This document shows positions 52,869-61,059 of a stretch of 64,000 nucleotides of DNA, piece by piece. Position 1 is the stretch's first letter, and the number at the start of each line of letters is the position of its first letter. Made by a program: the position numbers and the translations under genes. This stretch comes from Microbulbifer pacificus (GTDB lineage: Bacteria > Pseudomonadota > Gammaproteobacteria > Pseudomonadales > Cellvibrionaceae), in NCBI RefSeq assembly GCF_033723955.1, contig NZ_CP137555.1:372001-436000 (forward strand), read 5' to 3'. The notes beneath the pieces were generated by a model. It was not told the DNA's origin, made no database searches, and saw only the letters and a program-made list of their open reading frames with translations.

Positions 52869-53675
52869 TCAGGCGGGATGGGAATCGTAAACGGCAAACA
52901 GGTCGCGCTTGTTAAAGCCGGCGGTGAGAAAACGCCAGAAAGCCTTGCGAGTCGTCAACCAGGCTACGCGACTGCCGCTTTTCTGCGCTTTCAGTACACC
53001 CTGCACCAGATAGGGTGTGACTGTCTCGACGGTATCGCCGAGAATATTGAGAATCTTGCGGGTTTTCTGCCACTCACTGGAAGTGAAGTCATAATCGCCG
53101 ACTAGCAGATCCGTCACAACAATACCGGGGCTCAGGGTATTGACCTGCACCGCCGTGCCCTTCACTTCTTTCTGCAGCGAAGTAGTGACGTAATTGAGTG
53201 CGCGCTTGGTGGCCCCATAGGCGGCCATGCCGGTATTGGTCTGTCCCGTGCTGCCGAACCCTTCCATATTCCAGATCTGGCCGAAGCCCTGTTTCTGCAT
53301 GCCCGCCAGAGCAATCTTGCAGGCTAGCAACAGGCCGGTGAGGTTGGTATCGACAATCCTTCGCAGATCATCCGCCGACTGTTCGGCGAGCGGCTTGCGC
53401 ACAATGCTCATGCCGGCGTTGTTGATCCAGTAATCCACCGGACCTTTTTCACTGGCGAATGTCCACAGCTCGGCCAATTCCTGCTCAGATGTGATTTCGC
53501 AGCGCAACCCCGCCACCGCTTCAATGCCGTACACGGCCTGCAACTCGCTGACGGCTTCATCCACTTTACTCTGGGAGCGGGCACTCACGATCACCCGACA
53601 GCCGCTGGCGAGGAAGTTTTCTGCCAGGCCACGGCCGATACCACGGGTGCTACCTGTAATTACTACCGTTTTCAT
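52869..53675 (-). CDS. SDR resembling chlorophyll b reductase (NYC1/NOL-like), copy 2
   Basis: A 268-residue SDR. VVITGSTRGIGRGLAENFL at residue 4, WINNAG near residue 84, GFGQIWNMEGFGS, catalytic AYGATKRALNYV near residue 151 and LSPGIVVTDLLVGDYD near residue 180 follow the NYC1/NOL chlorophyll b reductase layout, including the C-terminal VAWLTTRKAFWRFL corresponding to plant VNYLTPPRILL. It is a diverged paralogue of the 29943 protein. Its promoter faces the 53778 gene with an operator between them. Reduction of a pigment carbonyl is the inferred role. Confidence 0.85.
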   Translation of the reverse strand: MKTVVITGSTRGIGRGLAENFLASGCRVIVSARSQSKVDEAVSELQAVYGIEAVAGLRCEITSEQELAELWTFASEKGPVDYWINNAGMSIVRKPLAEQSADDLRRIVDTNLTGLLLACKIALAGMQKQGFGQIWNMEGFGSTGQTNTGMAAYGATKRALNYVTTSLQKEVKGTAVQVNTLSPGIVVTDLLVGDYDFTSSEWQKTRKILNILGDTVETVTPYLVQGVLKAQKSGSRVAWLTTRKAFWRFLTAGFNKRDLFAVYDSHPA

Positions 53676-53754
53676 AAATTTCCCTCGTTAATAGGCAAGT
53701 CGGATTGAAGGCAGCCCGTGCCGAGATACTGGTTGCAGGCGTTATTTTGAGTTA

Positions 53755-53774
53755 TTGTTATATCATTAACACCT
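53755..53774. promoter_or_regulatory. Putative regulon operator, copy H
   Basis: TTGTTATATCATTAACACCT, between the divergent NOL-like SDR and calycin-like gene, keeps the TTGxTATATCxTTA part of the motif. Confidence 0.52.
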
Positions 53775-53777
53775 TTA

Positions 53778-54440
53778 ATGCAAGACGATAGCAAAATGTC
53801 CGAAATTTCTGCCGACAAACCTGCAACTTCTACCAGCTACCCCACCTTCCCCATTGGCTCCGTGGGTTACAACCTCATGCTTATGCGCGGCACCTGGCAC
53901 GACCAGGTGGAGCTTTTTCACCTCGACGGCCGTCCGCTGGAAGACGATACCACCGCGGGCAGCGGCACACCGGGACCCAGCCCGTTCGACAATCTGGTTT
54001 ACCTGGATTTCGATGGGCAGCGACTGCAACTGACCAACGTGCACTTTCGCGGCCGTAATCCCACTGCGAAAACCTTTACCGGCCAGCTGCGCGACAACCT
54101 GCTGGTATTCGATCCGCTCGGCCCCGGCGCCTATGAAAATGTCGGGGTGTCCGGCGGTGTCGGCATTCTGACTTTCAATGCACTGCGTCTTGGCCAGGCC
54201 TGCGATGTTTATATGGAGCCGGACTTCATTATGCTCACCGCGCCCGGCCAGCGGGTTCGCCACACGGTACTGTATCGGGACGGCGTTGCCACCCGCACCC
54301 TGACCGCACGCGGTGTTCGCCTGTCGCCGACCTGTGACCGCCGCCATGCGCTGGACCCTCGCGGCAGCGAAGGCCCAGTGCACGAAACCCCCTTCCGCTC
54401 TTCCATCTGGCAACACCTGGTGGAATCTACCCCGGCCTGA
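53778..54440 (+). CDS. Hypothetical beta-rich (calycin-like?) protein
   Basis: A 220-residue soluble protein that is rich in alternating hydrophobic strands (NLVYLDFDGQRLQLTNVHF, GGVGILTFNALRLGQ). I cannot assign a family; a lipocalin/MoaF-like beta-barrel is a guess. No ribosome site stands out, and Met7 at 53796 is an equally good start because the operator lies very close to 53778. It lies divergent from the NOL-like SDR and ahead of the rubredoxin fusion and another beta-rich protein, so it may bind a pigment or bilin intermediate; inference only. Confidence 0.75.
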   Translation: MQDDSKMSEISADKPATSTSYPTFPIGSVGYNLMLMRGTWHDQVELFHLDGRPLEDDTTAGSGTPGPSPFDNLVYLDFDGQRLQLTNVHFRGRNPTAKTFTGQLRDNLLVFDPLGPGAYENVGVSGGVGILTFNALRLGQACDVYMEPDFIMLTAPGQRVRHTVLYRDGVATRTLTARGVRLSPTCDRRHALDPRGSEGPVHETPFRSSIWQHLVESTPA

Positions 54441-54460
54441 TTCCCGATTTGACCCAGGGC

Positions 54461-54509
54461 GTGTTGCCGGGCTTGATAATTGTCATCCACCCGGGCAACA
54501 CACCTTTTT
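54461..54509 (+). terminator. Possible terminator or attenuator before the rubredoxin fusion gene
   Basis: GTGTTGCC-GGG (from 54461) pairs with CCCGGGCAACAC (ending 54502) around an 18-base loop and is followed by TTTTT. The large loop lowers confidence. Confidence 0.5.
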
Positions 54510-54583
54510 ATGCTGTGCTCATCGTCCGCAGACGTTCGCTGCGGCATACCGACAACAAAGTAATAATGATCGGGAAGTAGCAC

Positions 54584-56017
54584 ATGCAGGAGTATCGAAT
54601 TTGGGAGTGCCTGGTTTGCGGCTGGGTTTACGATGAATCCAAGGGCGCGCCGGAAGATGGCATCCCACCAGGCACCCGCTGGGAAGACGTGCCTAAAGAC
54701 TGGCAGTGCCCGGAGTGCGGCGTCGGTAAAGACGATTTCGAAATGGTCGAGGTGCGCCGCATTGCGCTGACCACAGAAGCCCCGGCCACCGAGGATAAGC
54801 CTGCACCCCCTGCTCCGGTGCAGGTGGCCGCATCGTCACAAGTTGACTTCAACCTGGAACCGATCGTTATCGTCGGTACCGGACTCGCCGGTTACCACCT
54901 GGCCAAAGAACTGCGCAAACTCGATCAGAAAACCCCGCTGGTCATGATTTCCGCGGACGATGGCGCACACTATTCGAAACCGCAGCTCAGTACCGCGTTT
55001 CACAAACAGCGCACACCGGAGCAGCTGGTGAGCAACACCGCGCGGGAAATGGCGGAAAGCCATGATGCCCGAATTCTCACCTTTACCCATGTCACCGCCC
55101 TGGATACCGCATCCAGGGTTTTGACCCTGCGCGCGGGCTCCCACGACCAGCGGATGCACTACGGCAAACTGGTACTGGCCCTGGGCTCCGATCCGATAGA
55201 AGTACCGATGGCCGGCAGCGCAGCGGGCTCTGCGTACAGCATCAACGATCTGCAGGATTTCCAGCGATTCTTCACCGCCGTACCCGGCGCAATGTCCGTG
55301 CTGGTAATCGGTGCCGGACTGATTGGCTGTGAATACGCCAATGACCTTATTCAGTCAGGATATGCAGTGCATGTGGTCGAGCCTCAGGCCAATGTACTCG
55401 GCAACCTTATTCCCGCTACCGCAGGCAGCCTGGTACAAAATACTCTGGAAAACGCCGGTGTGCGCTTTCATCTGGGCACCACCGTCAAGGCATTGGAATA
55501 TTCGGTGGGAGGCACCCGTGCCGAACTGGCGGACGGTACCCAGCTGCAGGTTGACCGGGTGATCAGCGCCATTGGCGTGCGCCCGCGGGTGGAACTGGCA
55601 GAGCGCAGCGGCATCCACACCGCCCGCGGCATTGTCACCGACCGCTATCTGGCCACCAGTGCGGAACACGTCTATGCCCTGGGCGATTGCGCGGAAGTAG
55701 ACGGCCACAATCTCTGCTATATCGCGCCATTACTGGCGGGTGCCCGCGCGCTGGCGCAGACCCTGGCGGGTAGCCCGACCCCAGTGCATTACGGCAATAT
55801 GCCGGTCAGTATCAAGACCACCCTGTGTCCGGTGACCGTGTCACCTCCGCCGCGCAATGCCGCTGGCGACTGGCGTTTTGAGCGCAGCGATGCCCGCGGC
55901 ATTGTCGCGCACTTTATCGCCAGCAACGGGCAATTGCAGGGCTTTGCGCTGGTGGGCGATGCGTGCAAACACGCCTCCGCCCTCAGCGAACTGACCACAC
56001 CAATAATGCAGAATTGA
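54584..56017 (+). CDS. Rubredoxin fused to rubredoxin reductase
   Basis: A 477-residue electron-transfer protein. Residues 1-55 are a rubredoxin with iron ligands Cys9, Cys12, Cys42 and Cys45. A proline/alanine-rich linker (about 63-85) leads to an FAD/NAD reductase: FAD motif [17 protein letters not shown] near residue 91, NAD motif [15 protein letters not shown] near residue 238, and [12 protein letters not shown] near residue 363. It can pass NADH electrons to a terminal oxygenase or reductase. The Rieske oxygenase and the RCCR-like proteins, which need one-electron donors and have no ferredoxin gene in the window, are obvious clients by inference. Confidence 0.93.
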   Translation: MQEYRIWECLVCGWVYDESKGAPEDGIPPGTRWEDVPKDWQCPECGVGKDDFEMVEVRRIALTTEAPATEDKPAPPAPVQVAASSQVDFNLEPIVIVGTGLAGYHLAKELRKLDQKTPLVMISADDGAHYSKPQLSTAFHKQRTPEQLVSNTAREMAESHDARILTFTHVTALDTASRVLTLRAGSHDQRMHYGKLVLALGSDPIEVPMAGSAAGSAYSINDLQDFQRFFTAVPGAMSVLVIGAGLIGCEYANDLIQSGYAVHVVEPQANVLGNLIPATAGSLVQNTLENAGVRFHLGTTVKALEYSVGGTRAELADGTQLQVDRVISAIGVRPRVELAERSGIHTARGIVTDRYLATSAEHVYALGDCAEVDGHNLCYIAPLLAGARALAQTLAGSPTPVHYGNMPVSIKTTLCPVTVSPPPRNAAGDWRFERSDARGIVAHFIASNGQLQGFALVGDACKHASALSELTTPIMQN

Positions 56018-56114
56018 TAATTGGCAAGGCAGACAGGCATCCGCAGGTTAGGATGGCAGCTGATATCGAATAACGTCATGCGTAACCCAATTACGCAGAA
56101 CCGGTAGAACATGT

Positions 56115-57086
56115 ATGAGCAACGATAAAACACCCAGCAACTGGCAAAAGGCGATCGAAGGCGAATGGCACGGCCTGCCCTCACTGTTCGAGGCGGACGG
56201 TACCCACGTCGGTTACAACAAAGTCAGCCGCGCCAGTGAATTCGAAAACGGGCGCACCACCTACTGGATGAACACCCGATTCGACGCTACCGGCCCACTG
56301 AACGACCGCTTTGAAATCGGTTCCCCGTTCCGCTTTGGCGTTATCGATTCCGACCAGGACCGTATCTACACCGGCCCGGACTTTTTCGGCAGCGGCCGCC
56401 CTTACGGACTGCTGGTGGACTCCAATTACTTTTCCCCGGGCTGGAACGTGAATCTGCGCACCATGAACCATGTGGTGCCGGAACTGGGCATCCAGGTGTA
56501 CTCATCCCAGCTGTTCGAGGCGGACACCCTGGTAGGCGTGTTCAATGGTCTGTACGTCGTCACCCAGGACCACCAGACCAACCCGGCAACCCAGAAGCGC
56601 GTGACCGCATTTCTGGACAAGGAAAAGAGCGATGGCAAACGCCCGTTCAACCTGCCGGTCAAACACGCGGGCAAGTTTTCCGGCCGTTTCGAGGTCTACA
56701 ACGACAAGCAGGAGCTGGTGGGCCACAACGATGTGGTGATCCATCACAAGCCACTGAACCTGCTGCACTCGGAGCAGACTATCGAAATCAGCGGCGTGGT
56801 GAATGCCAAGTGGACCGCCATGCGCACCCGCACCGGCAACCACCACCAGTACCACGGCCCGGATATGTTCGGTAACGGTATGTCCTACGGCCGCTACCTC
56901 TACTCGGTGCGCCATGTATTTGGCCAGGCCTTCAAGCTCTGGTCGCGGGAAACCCAGGTGGATGAAGATTACACCCTGGTGTGCGCCTGGCAGTTCATGC
57001 AGTCGCAGAAAGAAAAATACACCACCTTCGGCGTGCTGCGCTGGGAACAGGGTGACCTGATACTGGGAGCAAACCATGTCGATTGA
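56115..57086 (+). CDS. Hypothetical protein with internally duplicated beta-barrel-like domain
   Basis: A 323-residue protein of no family known to me. The two halves look like repeats: GEWHGLPSLFEADGTHVGYN (residue 15) against SGRFEVYNDKQELVGHND (near 190), and TGPDFFGSGRPYGLLVDS (near 84) against HGPDMFGNGMSYGRYLYS (near 250). Each half would be about 150 residues of beta strands, lipocalin/calycin-like in style. No signal peptide is seen. It overlaps the flavin reductase start by 11 bases, so they are co-expressed. Binding of a hydrophobic pigment fragment is conceivable. Confidence 0.78.
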   Translation: MSNDKTPSNWQKAIEGEWHGLPSLFEADGTHVGYNKVSRASEFENGRTTYWMNTRFDATGPLNDRFEIGSPFRFGVIDSDQDRIYTGPDFFGSGRPYGLLVDSNYFSPGWNVNLRTMNHVVPELGIQVYSSQLFEADTLVGVFNGLYVVTQDHQTNPATQKRVTAFLDKEKSDGKRPFNLPVKHAGKFSGRFEVYNDKQELVGHNDVVIHHKPLNLLHSEQTIEISGVVNAKWTAMRTRTGNHHQYHGPDMFGNGMSYGRYLYSVRHVFGQAFKLWSRETQVDEDYTLVCAWQFMQSQKEKYTTFGVLRWEQGDLILGANHVD

Positions 57087-57606
57087 AGCGGAGCTGCTGA
57101 GACCGATCAGCACGGAAATCCTCACCCAGAAGCACACCGTTGAACCGCTGCAGCTGCGCCAGGTGTTCGGCCAGTTCGCAACCGGTGTCACCATCATCAC
57201 CACCAGCAATGAAGCCGGTGAACCGGTGGGCATGACCGCGAGCAGTTTCAATACGGTTTCCCTGGACCCGGCACTGATTCTCTGGTGTATCGGCAAGAAC
57301 ACCGGCTGCTTCGATGCGTTCAATCGCTGTGAACATTTTGCGATTCACGTATTGAATGAGGAGCAGGAATCACTCTCTTCCCTGTTCGCCCGCCGCGGTG
57401 TCGACCGCTTCGCCGGACTGGATTACGAGATCAATGAACAGGGCGTTCCCCTGCTGAATGAATTCTGTGCGCGCCTGCAGTGCTCCGTCGCGGCCCGCTA
57501 CGAAGGTGGTGACCACCTCATCATGGTTGGCCGAGTCGAGGCCATGCACACCCAGGATCACGAACCCCTGCTGTTTCATCGCGGACACTACGCCCGCATT
57601 GCCTGA
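57076..57606 (+). CDS. Flavin reductase (HpaC/NtaB-like)
   Basis: A 176-residue flavin reductase-like domain protein: LRQVFGQFATGVTIITT near residue 27, GMTASSFNTVSLDPALILWC near residue 50 and the late LLFHRGHYARI are diagnostic. It supplies reduced flavin to two-component monooxygenases. The acyl-CoA-dehydrogenase-fold flavoprotein at 45373 is the best partner in this window. It closes the plus-strand unit starting at 53778 and is followed by a terminator. Confidence 0.94.
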   Translation: MSIEAELLRPISTEILTQKHTVEPLQLRQVFGQFATGVTIITTSNEAGEPVGMTASSFNTVSLDPALILWCIGKNTGCFDAFNRCEHFAIHVLNEEQESLSSLFARRGVDRFAGLDYEINEQGVPLLNEFCARLQCSVAARYEGGDHLIMVGRVEAMHTQDHEPLLFHRGHYARIA

Positions 57607-57636
57607 TTTCTCCTTGATCTCTTGATGGTCGTGTTG

Positions 57637-57663
57637 ACCGGCAGTTCCGCTGCCGGTTTTTTT
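57637..57663 (+). terminator. Rho-independent terminator after flavin reductase
   Basis: ACCGGCAG (57637-57644), loop TTCCG, CTGCCGGT (57650-57657), then TTTTTT. Confidence 0.92.
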
Positions 57664-57675
57664 ATGTCCCCGGGA

Positions 57676-57727
57676 AAATAAAAAGCCGCGCGAGTGGAGA
57701 TAAATTTAATCCCCGCTACTGCGCGGC
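57676..57727 (-). terminator. Terminator of the HMG-CoA-lyase-like gene
   Basis: GCCGCGC and GCGCGGC arms with a partly paired inner stem; the A-run at its left edge is a T-tract on the minus strand. Confidence 0.75.
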
Positions 57728-57769
57728 AACAGGCAACGATATTTCAGATAGAAAGAAGCTCAGATCTCG

Positions 57770-58723
57770 TCAGGCGAATTCCACCTGCGCAATTCCCGCA
57801 CGCCGAAAGCCTTTCGGCAGGCCAGCATCCGGCAGAAACCCGTACAGTGGCTCTTCCGGTAGCGCTGCGGCGAGTATTTCACGCGCCCCCATCAATTTCT
57901 CAAAGTCCACCCCGGTGCGATAGCCCATGGCCTCCAGCAGGAATACCAGGTCTTCGGTGACGATATTGCCACTGGCGCCGGGCGCAAACGGACAGCCGCC
58001 GATGCCACCCATGGAAGCATCCACAGTGGTAATCCCCTCCTCGATGGCCGCCAGCACATTCGCCAGCCCCTGACCACGGGTGTTGTGCAGATGGATGCCG
58101 TGCAGCGCGTCGCGCCCCAGGTTCTCCCATATACGGCGAATCATCCTGCGCACCTGCACCGGGTTGCCATAGCCGGTGGTATCCGAAAGTCCCACTTCGT
58201 CACAACCGGCTTCCATCAGCGCTTCGGCCAGGCGCAACACCGCATCTTCGGCAACCGCGCCCTCCAGGGTGCAACCAAAACAGGTGGACAGGCTACCCTC
58301 GAAGCTCGGCCGCTGTTCCGCTGGCAGGCCGTTTAGCAAAGCGCGAATCCCCCGCACCTCTTCCAGTACCTGATCATGCGTGCGGCGCAGGTTTTTCAGG
58401 CTATGGGTTTCACTCACCGATAGCGGAATGGTCAGTTTGTGCGCGCCGGCGGCAACGGCACCCTGCGCACCGCGCAGATTGGGTACCAGCACCGCCACCG
58501 TGAGGCCGGGAATGGTCCGCGCGAACTGTACGATCTCCGCGGTATCTGCCAGCTGCGGCAACACTTTTGCCGGCACAAAGGAGCCGACTTCAATTTCCCG
58601 CAAACCGGCGGCCGCAAGTGCGGTAATCCAGCGTTTTTTGTCAGCTGTCGCCATGATGCTGCTGATGCTCTGCAGACCATCGCGCGGCCCTACTTCGCTG
58701 ATCTCGATATCAATGTCACCCAC
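57770..58723 (-). CDS. HMG-CoA lyase-like enzyme, copy 2
   Basis: A 317-residue DRE-TIM metallolyase with EISEVGPRDGLQSI near the N-terminus, REIEVGSFVPAKVLPQLAD, GIHLHNTRGQGLAN and GIGGCPFAPGASGN carrying the catalytic cysteine. I chose the GTG at 58723 (AGGGA seven bases upstream); the frame continues to a TTG at 58759. It faces a class III CoA-transferase gene across an operator copy, so again a transferase is matched with a lyase. A mid-protein insert SLSTCFGCTLEG follows the usual layout for this enzyme group. Confidence 0.92.
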   Translation of the reverse strand: MGDIDIEISEVGPRDGLQSISSIMATADKKRWITALAAAGLREIEVGSFVPAKVLPQLADTAEIVQFARTIPGLTVAVLVPNLRGAQGAVAAGAHKLTIPLSVSETHSLKNLRRTHDQVLEEVRGIRALLNGLPAEQRPSFEGSLSTCFGCTLEGAVAEDAVLRLAEALMEAGCDEVGLSDTTGYGNPVQVRRMIRRIWENLGRDALHGIHLHNTRGQGLANVLAAIEEGITTVDASMGGIGGCPFAPGASGNIVTEDLVFLLEAMGYRTGVDFEKLMGAREILAAALPEEPLYGFLPDAGLPKGFRRAGIAQVEFA

Positions 58724-58799
58724 TCGCACTTCCCTCGTCTGTTTGCTCTGGCAATTCAAGCTTGTCTCTCGGGCCTGTCGACACCGGCCGCTTGATCTA

Positions 58800-58819
58800 T
58801 TGTTATATTATTATATCAT
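58800..58819. promoter_or_regulatory. Putative regulon operator, copy I
   Basis: TTGTTATATTATTATATCAT matches the motif at 16 of 20 positions. It lies between the divergent HMG-CoA-lyase-like and CoA-transferase genes. Confidence 0.62.
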
Positions 58820-58876
58820 ATTGACCAGTACCTGCATGGAACATTCCATTTCGGGCATTTCATTGGAGAGCCGTTG

Positions 58877-60088
58877 ATGGCACATCAGGAAGTTTTACCG
58901 CTCGCCGGCATCAAGGTGGTCGAGTTTACCCATATGGTGATGGGCCCCGCCGCAGGCTGCATTCTTGCGGACCTGGGCGCTGAGGTCACCAAGGTCGAGC
59001 CCTACGAGGGAGATAACACCCGGCGGCTTCAGGGTTCGGGTGCGGGCTACTTTGCCATGTACAACCGCAACAAGCGCAGCCTGGCGCTGGACCTGAAATC
59101 CCCGGAGGGCCGCGACGTCGCGCTGCGTCTTGTGGACGAGGCCGATGTGGTCATCGAGAACTTTCGCCACGGTGCCATGGATCGTCTCGGCTTTGGCTAT
59201 GCGGCGCTCAGCGAGCGGAACCCGGGGTTGATTTACTGCTCGCTGAAAGGTTTCCTCAGCGGCCCTTACGAACACCGCACCGCGCTGGATGAAGTCACCC
59301 AGATGATGGGCGGGCTCGCCTATATGACCGGCCTGCCCGACCGCCCGCTGCGCGCCGGCACTTCGGTTATCGACATTACCGGCGGCATGTTCGGGGTCAT
59401 CGCCATCCTGTCCGCGTTGCAGCAGCGCCACGCCACCGGGCGCGGCCAGCATGTGACCAGTTCCCTGTTCGAGACCACCGCCTTCCTGGTGGGTCAGCAT
59501 ATGGCGCAACAGGCAGTGACCGGCGAGGAGCCACCGCCCATGTCAGTGCGCCGCAGCGCCTGGTCCATTTACGACATATTCCACAGCGCCGAGGGCGATC
59601 GCGTTTTCGTCGGCGTGGTCAGTGACACCCTGTGGCGGGCCTTCTGCAGCGAATTCAAGCTGACCGATCTCGCCGAGGATTCTACCCTCGCCAGCAACGC
59701 CGGACGGGTTACCGCACGGGAGCGCCTGCTGCCGCGCATCAGCGCACTGTTTGCGAGCCTGCCTAAATCGGAGCTGATGGCGCGGCTGGATCGCGCCGGC
59801 ATCCCATTCGCGCCGATCAACAAGCCTACCGACCTGTTCGAGGACCCGCATCTGAACGCCGCCGGTGGATTGGTGGAACTCACCCTGGACAACGGCCAGC
59901 GCACGCTCCTCCCGGCACTGCCGGTGGAGTTCGGCGGCCGCCGCCCAGGCCTGCGTCGCGACATTCCGAAAGTGGGCGAACAAAGCATCGAGGTCGCGCG
60001 TGCTGTGGGCCTGAGTGAATCCCAGATCGAGGCTCTGATCAAGCACGGGGTGCTGCAGGCCAGTCACCGCGAGGAGATGGCAGTATGA
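58877..60088 (+). CDS. Class III (CaiB/BaiF family) acyl-CoA transferase, copy 4
   Basis: A 403-residue CoA-transferase with AGIKVVEFTHMVMGPAAG, ADLGAEVTKVEPYEGD, RNKRSLALDLKSPEG and the Asp-bearing SVIDITGGMFGVIAIL stretch. The ATG at 58877 has GGAGAG six bases upstream; the TTG before it is unlikely. Its divergent partner is an HMG-CoA-lyase-like gene, suggesting activation followed by cleavage of the same acid. It is the fourth member of the family in this window, and its acid substrate is unknown. Confidence 0.91.
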   Translation: MAHQEVLPLAGIKVVEFTHMVMGPAAGCILADLGAEVTKVEPYEGDNTRRLQGSGAGYFAMYNRNKRSLALDLKSPEGRDVALRLVDEADVVIENFRHGAMDRLGFGYAALSERNPGLIYCSLKGFLSGPYEHRTALDEVTQMMGGLAYMTGLPDRPLRAGTSVIDITGGMFGVIAILSALQQRHATGRGQHVTSSLFETTAFLVGQHMAQQAVTGEEPPPMSVRRSAWSIYDIFHSAEGDRVFVGVVSDTLWRAFCSEFKLTDLAEDSTLASNAGRVTARERLLPRISALFASLPKSELMARLDRAGIPFAPINKPTDLFEDPHLNAAGGLVELTLDNGQRTLLPALPVEFGGRRPGLRRDIPKVGEQSIEVARAVGLSESQIEALIKHGVLQASHREEMAV

Positions 60089-60100
60089 CCTCCCCCGACG

Positions 60101-60160
60101 TAGACAGCAGGCAGCTTTGATAGACAGCAGGCGCCTTTGATAGACAGCAGGCGCCTTTGC
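60101..60160. repeat. Three tandem 20-base repeats
   Basis: TAGACAGCAGGCGCCTTTGA occurs three times head to tail, with small changes in the first unit and one in the last base of the third. It lies between the CoA-transferase stop and the Crp/Fnr regulator and may influence that promoter. Confidence 0.9.
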
Positions 60161-60198
60161 GATTAGTCTGCGGAGAAGCTTTTTGAGGACAGGTCACC

Positions 60199-60888
60199 GT
60201 GAACAGCCCAGCGCTGAAACCTCTGGAAACGTTTTTCCATTCCAAATTGTTTCGCGGCCTTGGCAATGAGGAACTGACGGAGCTGACCGCCATTTGTCAG
60301 CGCCGCCGGATCTCCGCTGGCGAACAATTGATCAAGCAACACAGCACTGCGCAAAATGTGTACGTCGTTGTGTCCGGCACCCTTATGATCGAACGCCTGT
60401 CCCGCTCCGGTCGCCGTCAGGTCATTGCCTTCGCCTATTCCGGCGACTACATCGGATTTACCAATACCGACGACTATGAATACAGTGTGGTCGCGCTTCG
60501 CGAGACCGAACTGCAGTCTTTCGTCCGCCGGGAATTTCTCGCCCTGGTGGATCGATTCACCACCCTCAAGACCAATGCCCGCCAGATCGGCGGCAACGTT
60601 TTGGCTCAGACCCTGGACCAGCTGTTCGCACTGGGGCAAAAAAAGGCCCACGAGCGGCTGTGCTTCCTGCTCGCCCAGATCGGTCGCCGCCAGTGCGGTA
60701 CGCAGAATGCCGATATCGAACTGATCATGAGCCGCCAGGACATCGCCGACTATCTCGGCCTCACCATCGAAACCGTCAGCCGTGCCTTCGCACGCCTGAA
60801 GGCCATGCAACTGATCGAAATCGTGAGCGCCCATCGCATCCGCATACTCGATCGCAGCGTGCTGGAAGAACTGGCCAGCGTGCACTGA
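60199..60888 (+). CDS. Crp/Fnr-family transcriptional regulator
   Basis: A 229-residue regulator with an N-terminal cyclic-nucleotide-like beta-roll and a C-terminal helix-turn-helix (SRQDIADYLGLTIETVSRAFARLK, residues about 176-199). The ETVSR recognition helix is FNR-like, expecting TTGAT-type half-sites. The cluster-binding cysteines of true FNR are missing from the N-terminus, so oxygen sensing by an iron-sulfur centre is unlikely. The GTG start at 60199 has GAGGACAGG just upstream. Targets are unknown; it could regulate the following methyltransferase or something unrelated. Confidence 0.93.
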   Translation: MNSPALKPLETFFHSKLFRGLGNEELTELTAICQRRRISAGEQLIKQHSTAQNVYVVVSGTLMIERLSRSGRRQVIAFAYSGDYIGFTNTDDYEYSVVALRETELQSFVRREFLALVDRFTTLKTNARQIGGNVLAQTLDQLFALGQKKAHERLCFLLAQIGRRQCGTQNADIELIMSRQDIADYLGLTIETVSRAFARLKAMQLIEIVSAHRIRILDRSVLEELASVH

Positions 60889-61059
60889 AGCACGCTGCTC
60901 GCCCTTCTCCAAGACCTACCCTGCCCACCTGCGACCTATCCCCTTTCTCCGCCCTTGTGTGTGCGCCAGCACAGGTGCCGCACAAGTTGACTTTTATCAT
61001 GGGCAGCATTTCGTGCGCCGCTAGACTAGCGAAAATCCTCGCAAACTGCGGAGTTGTCC

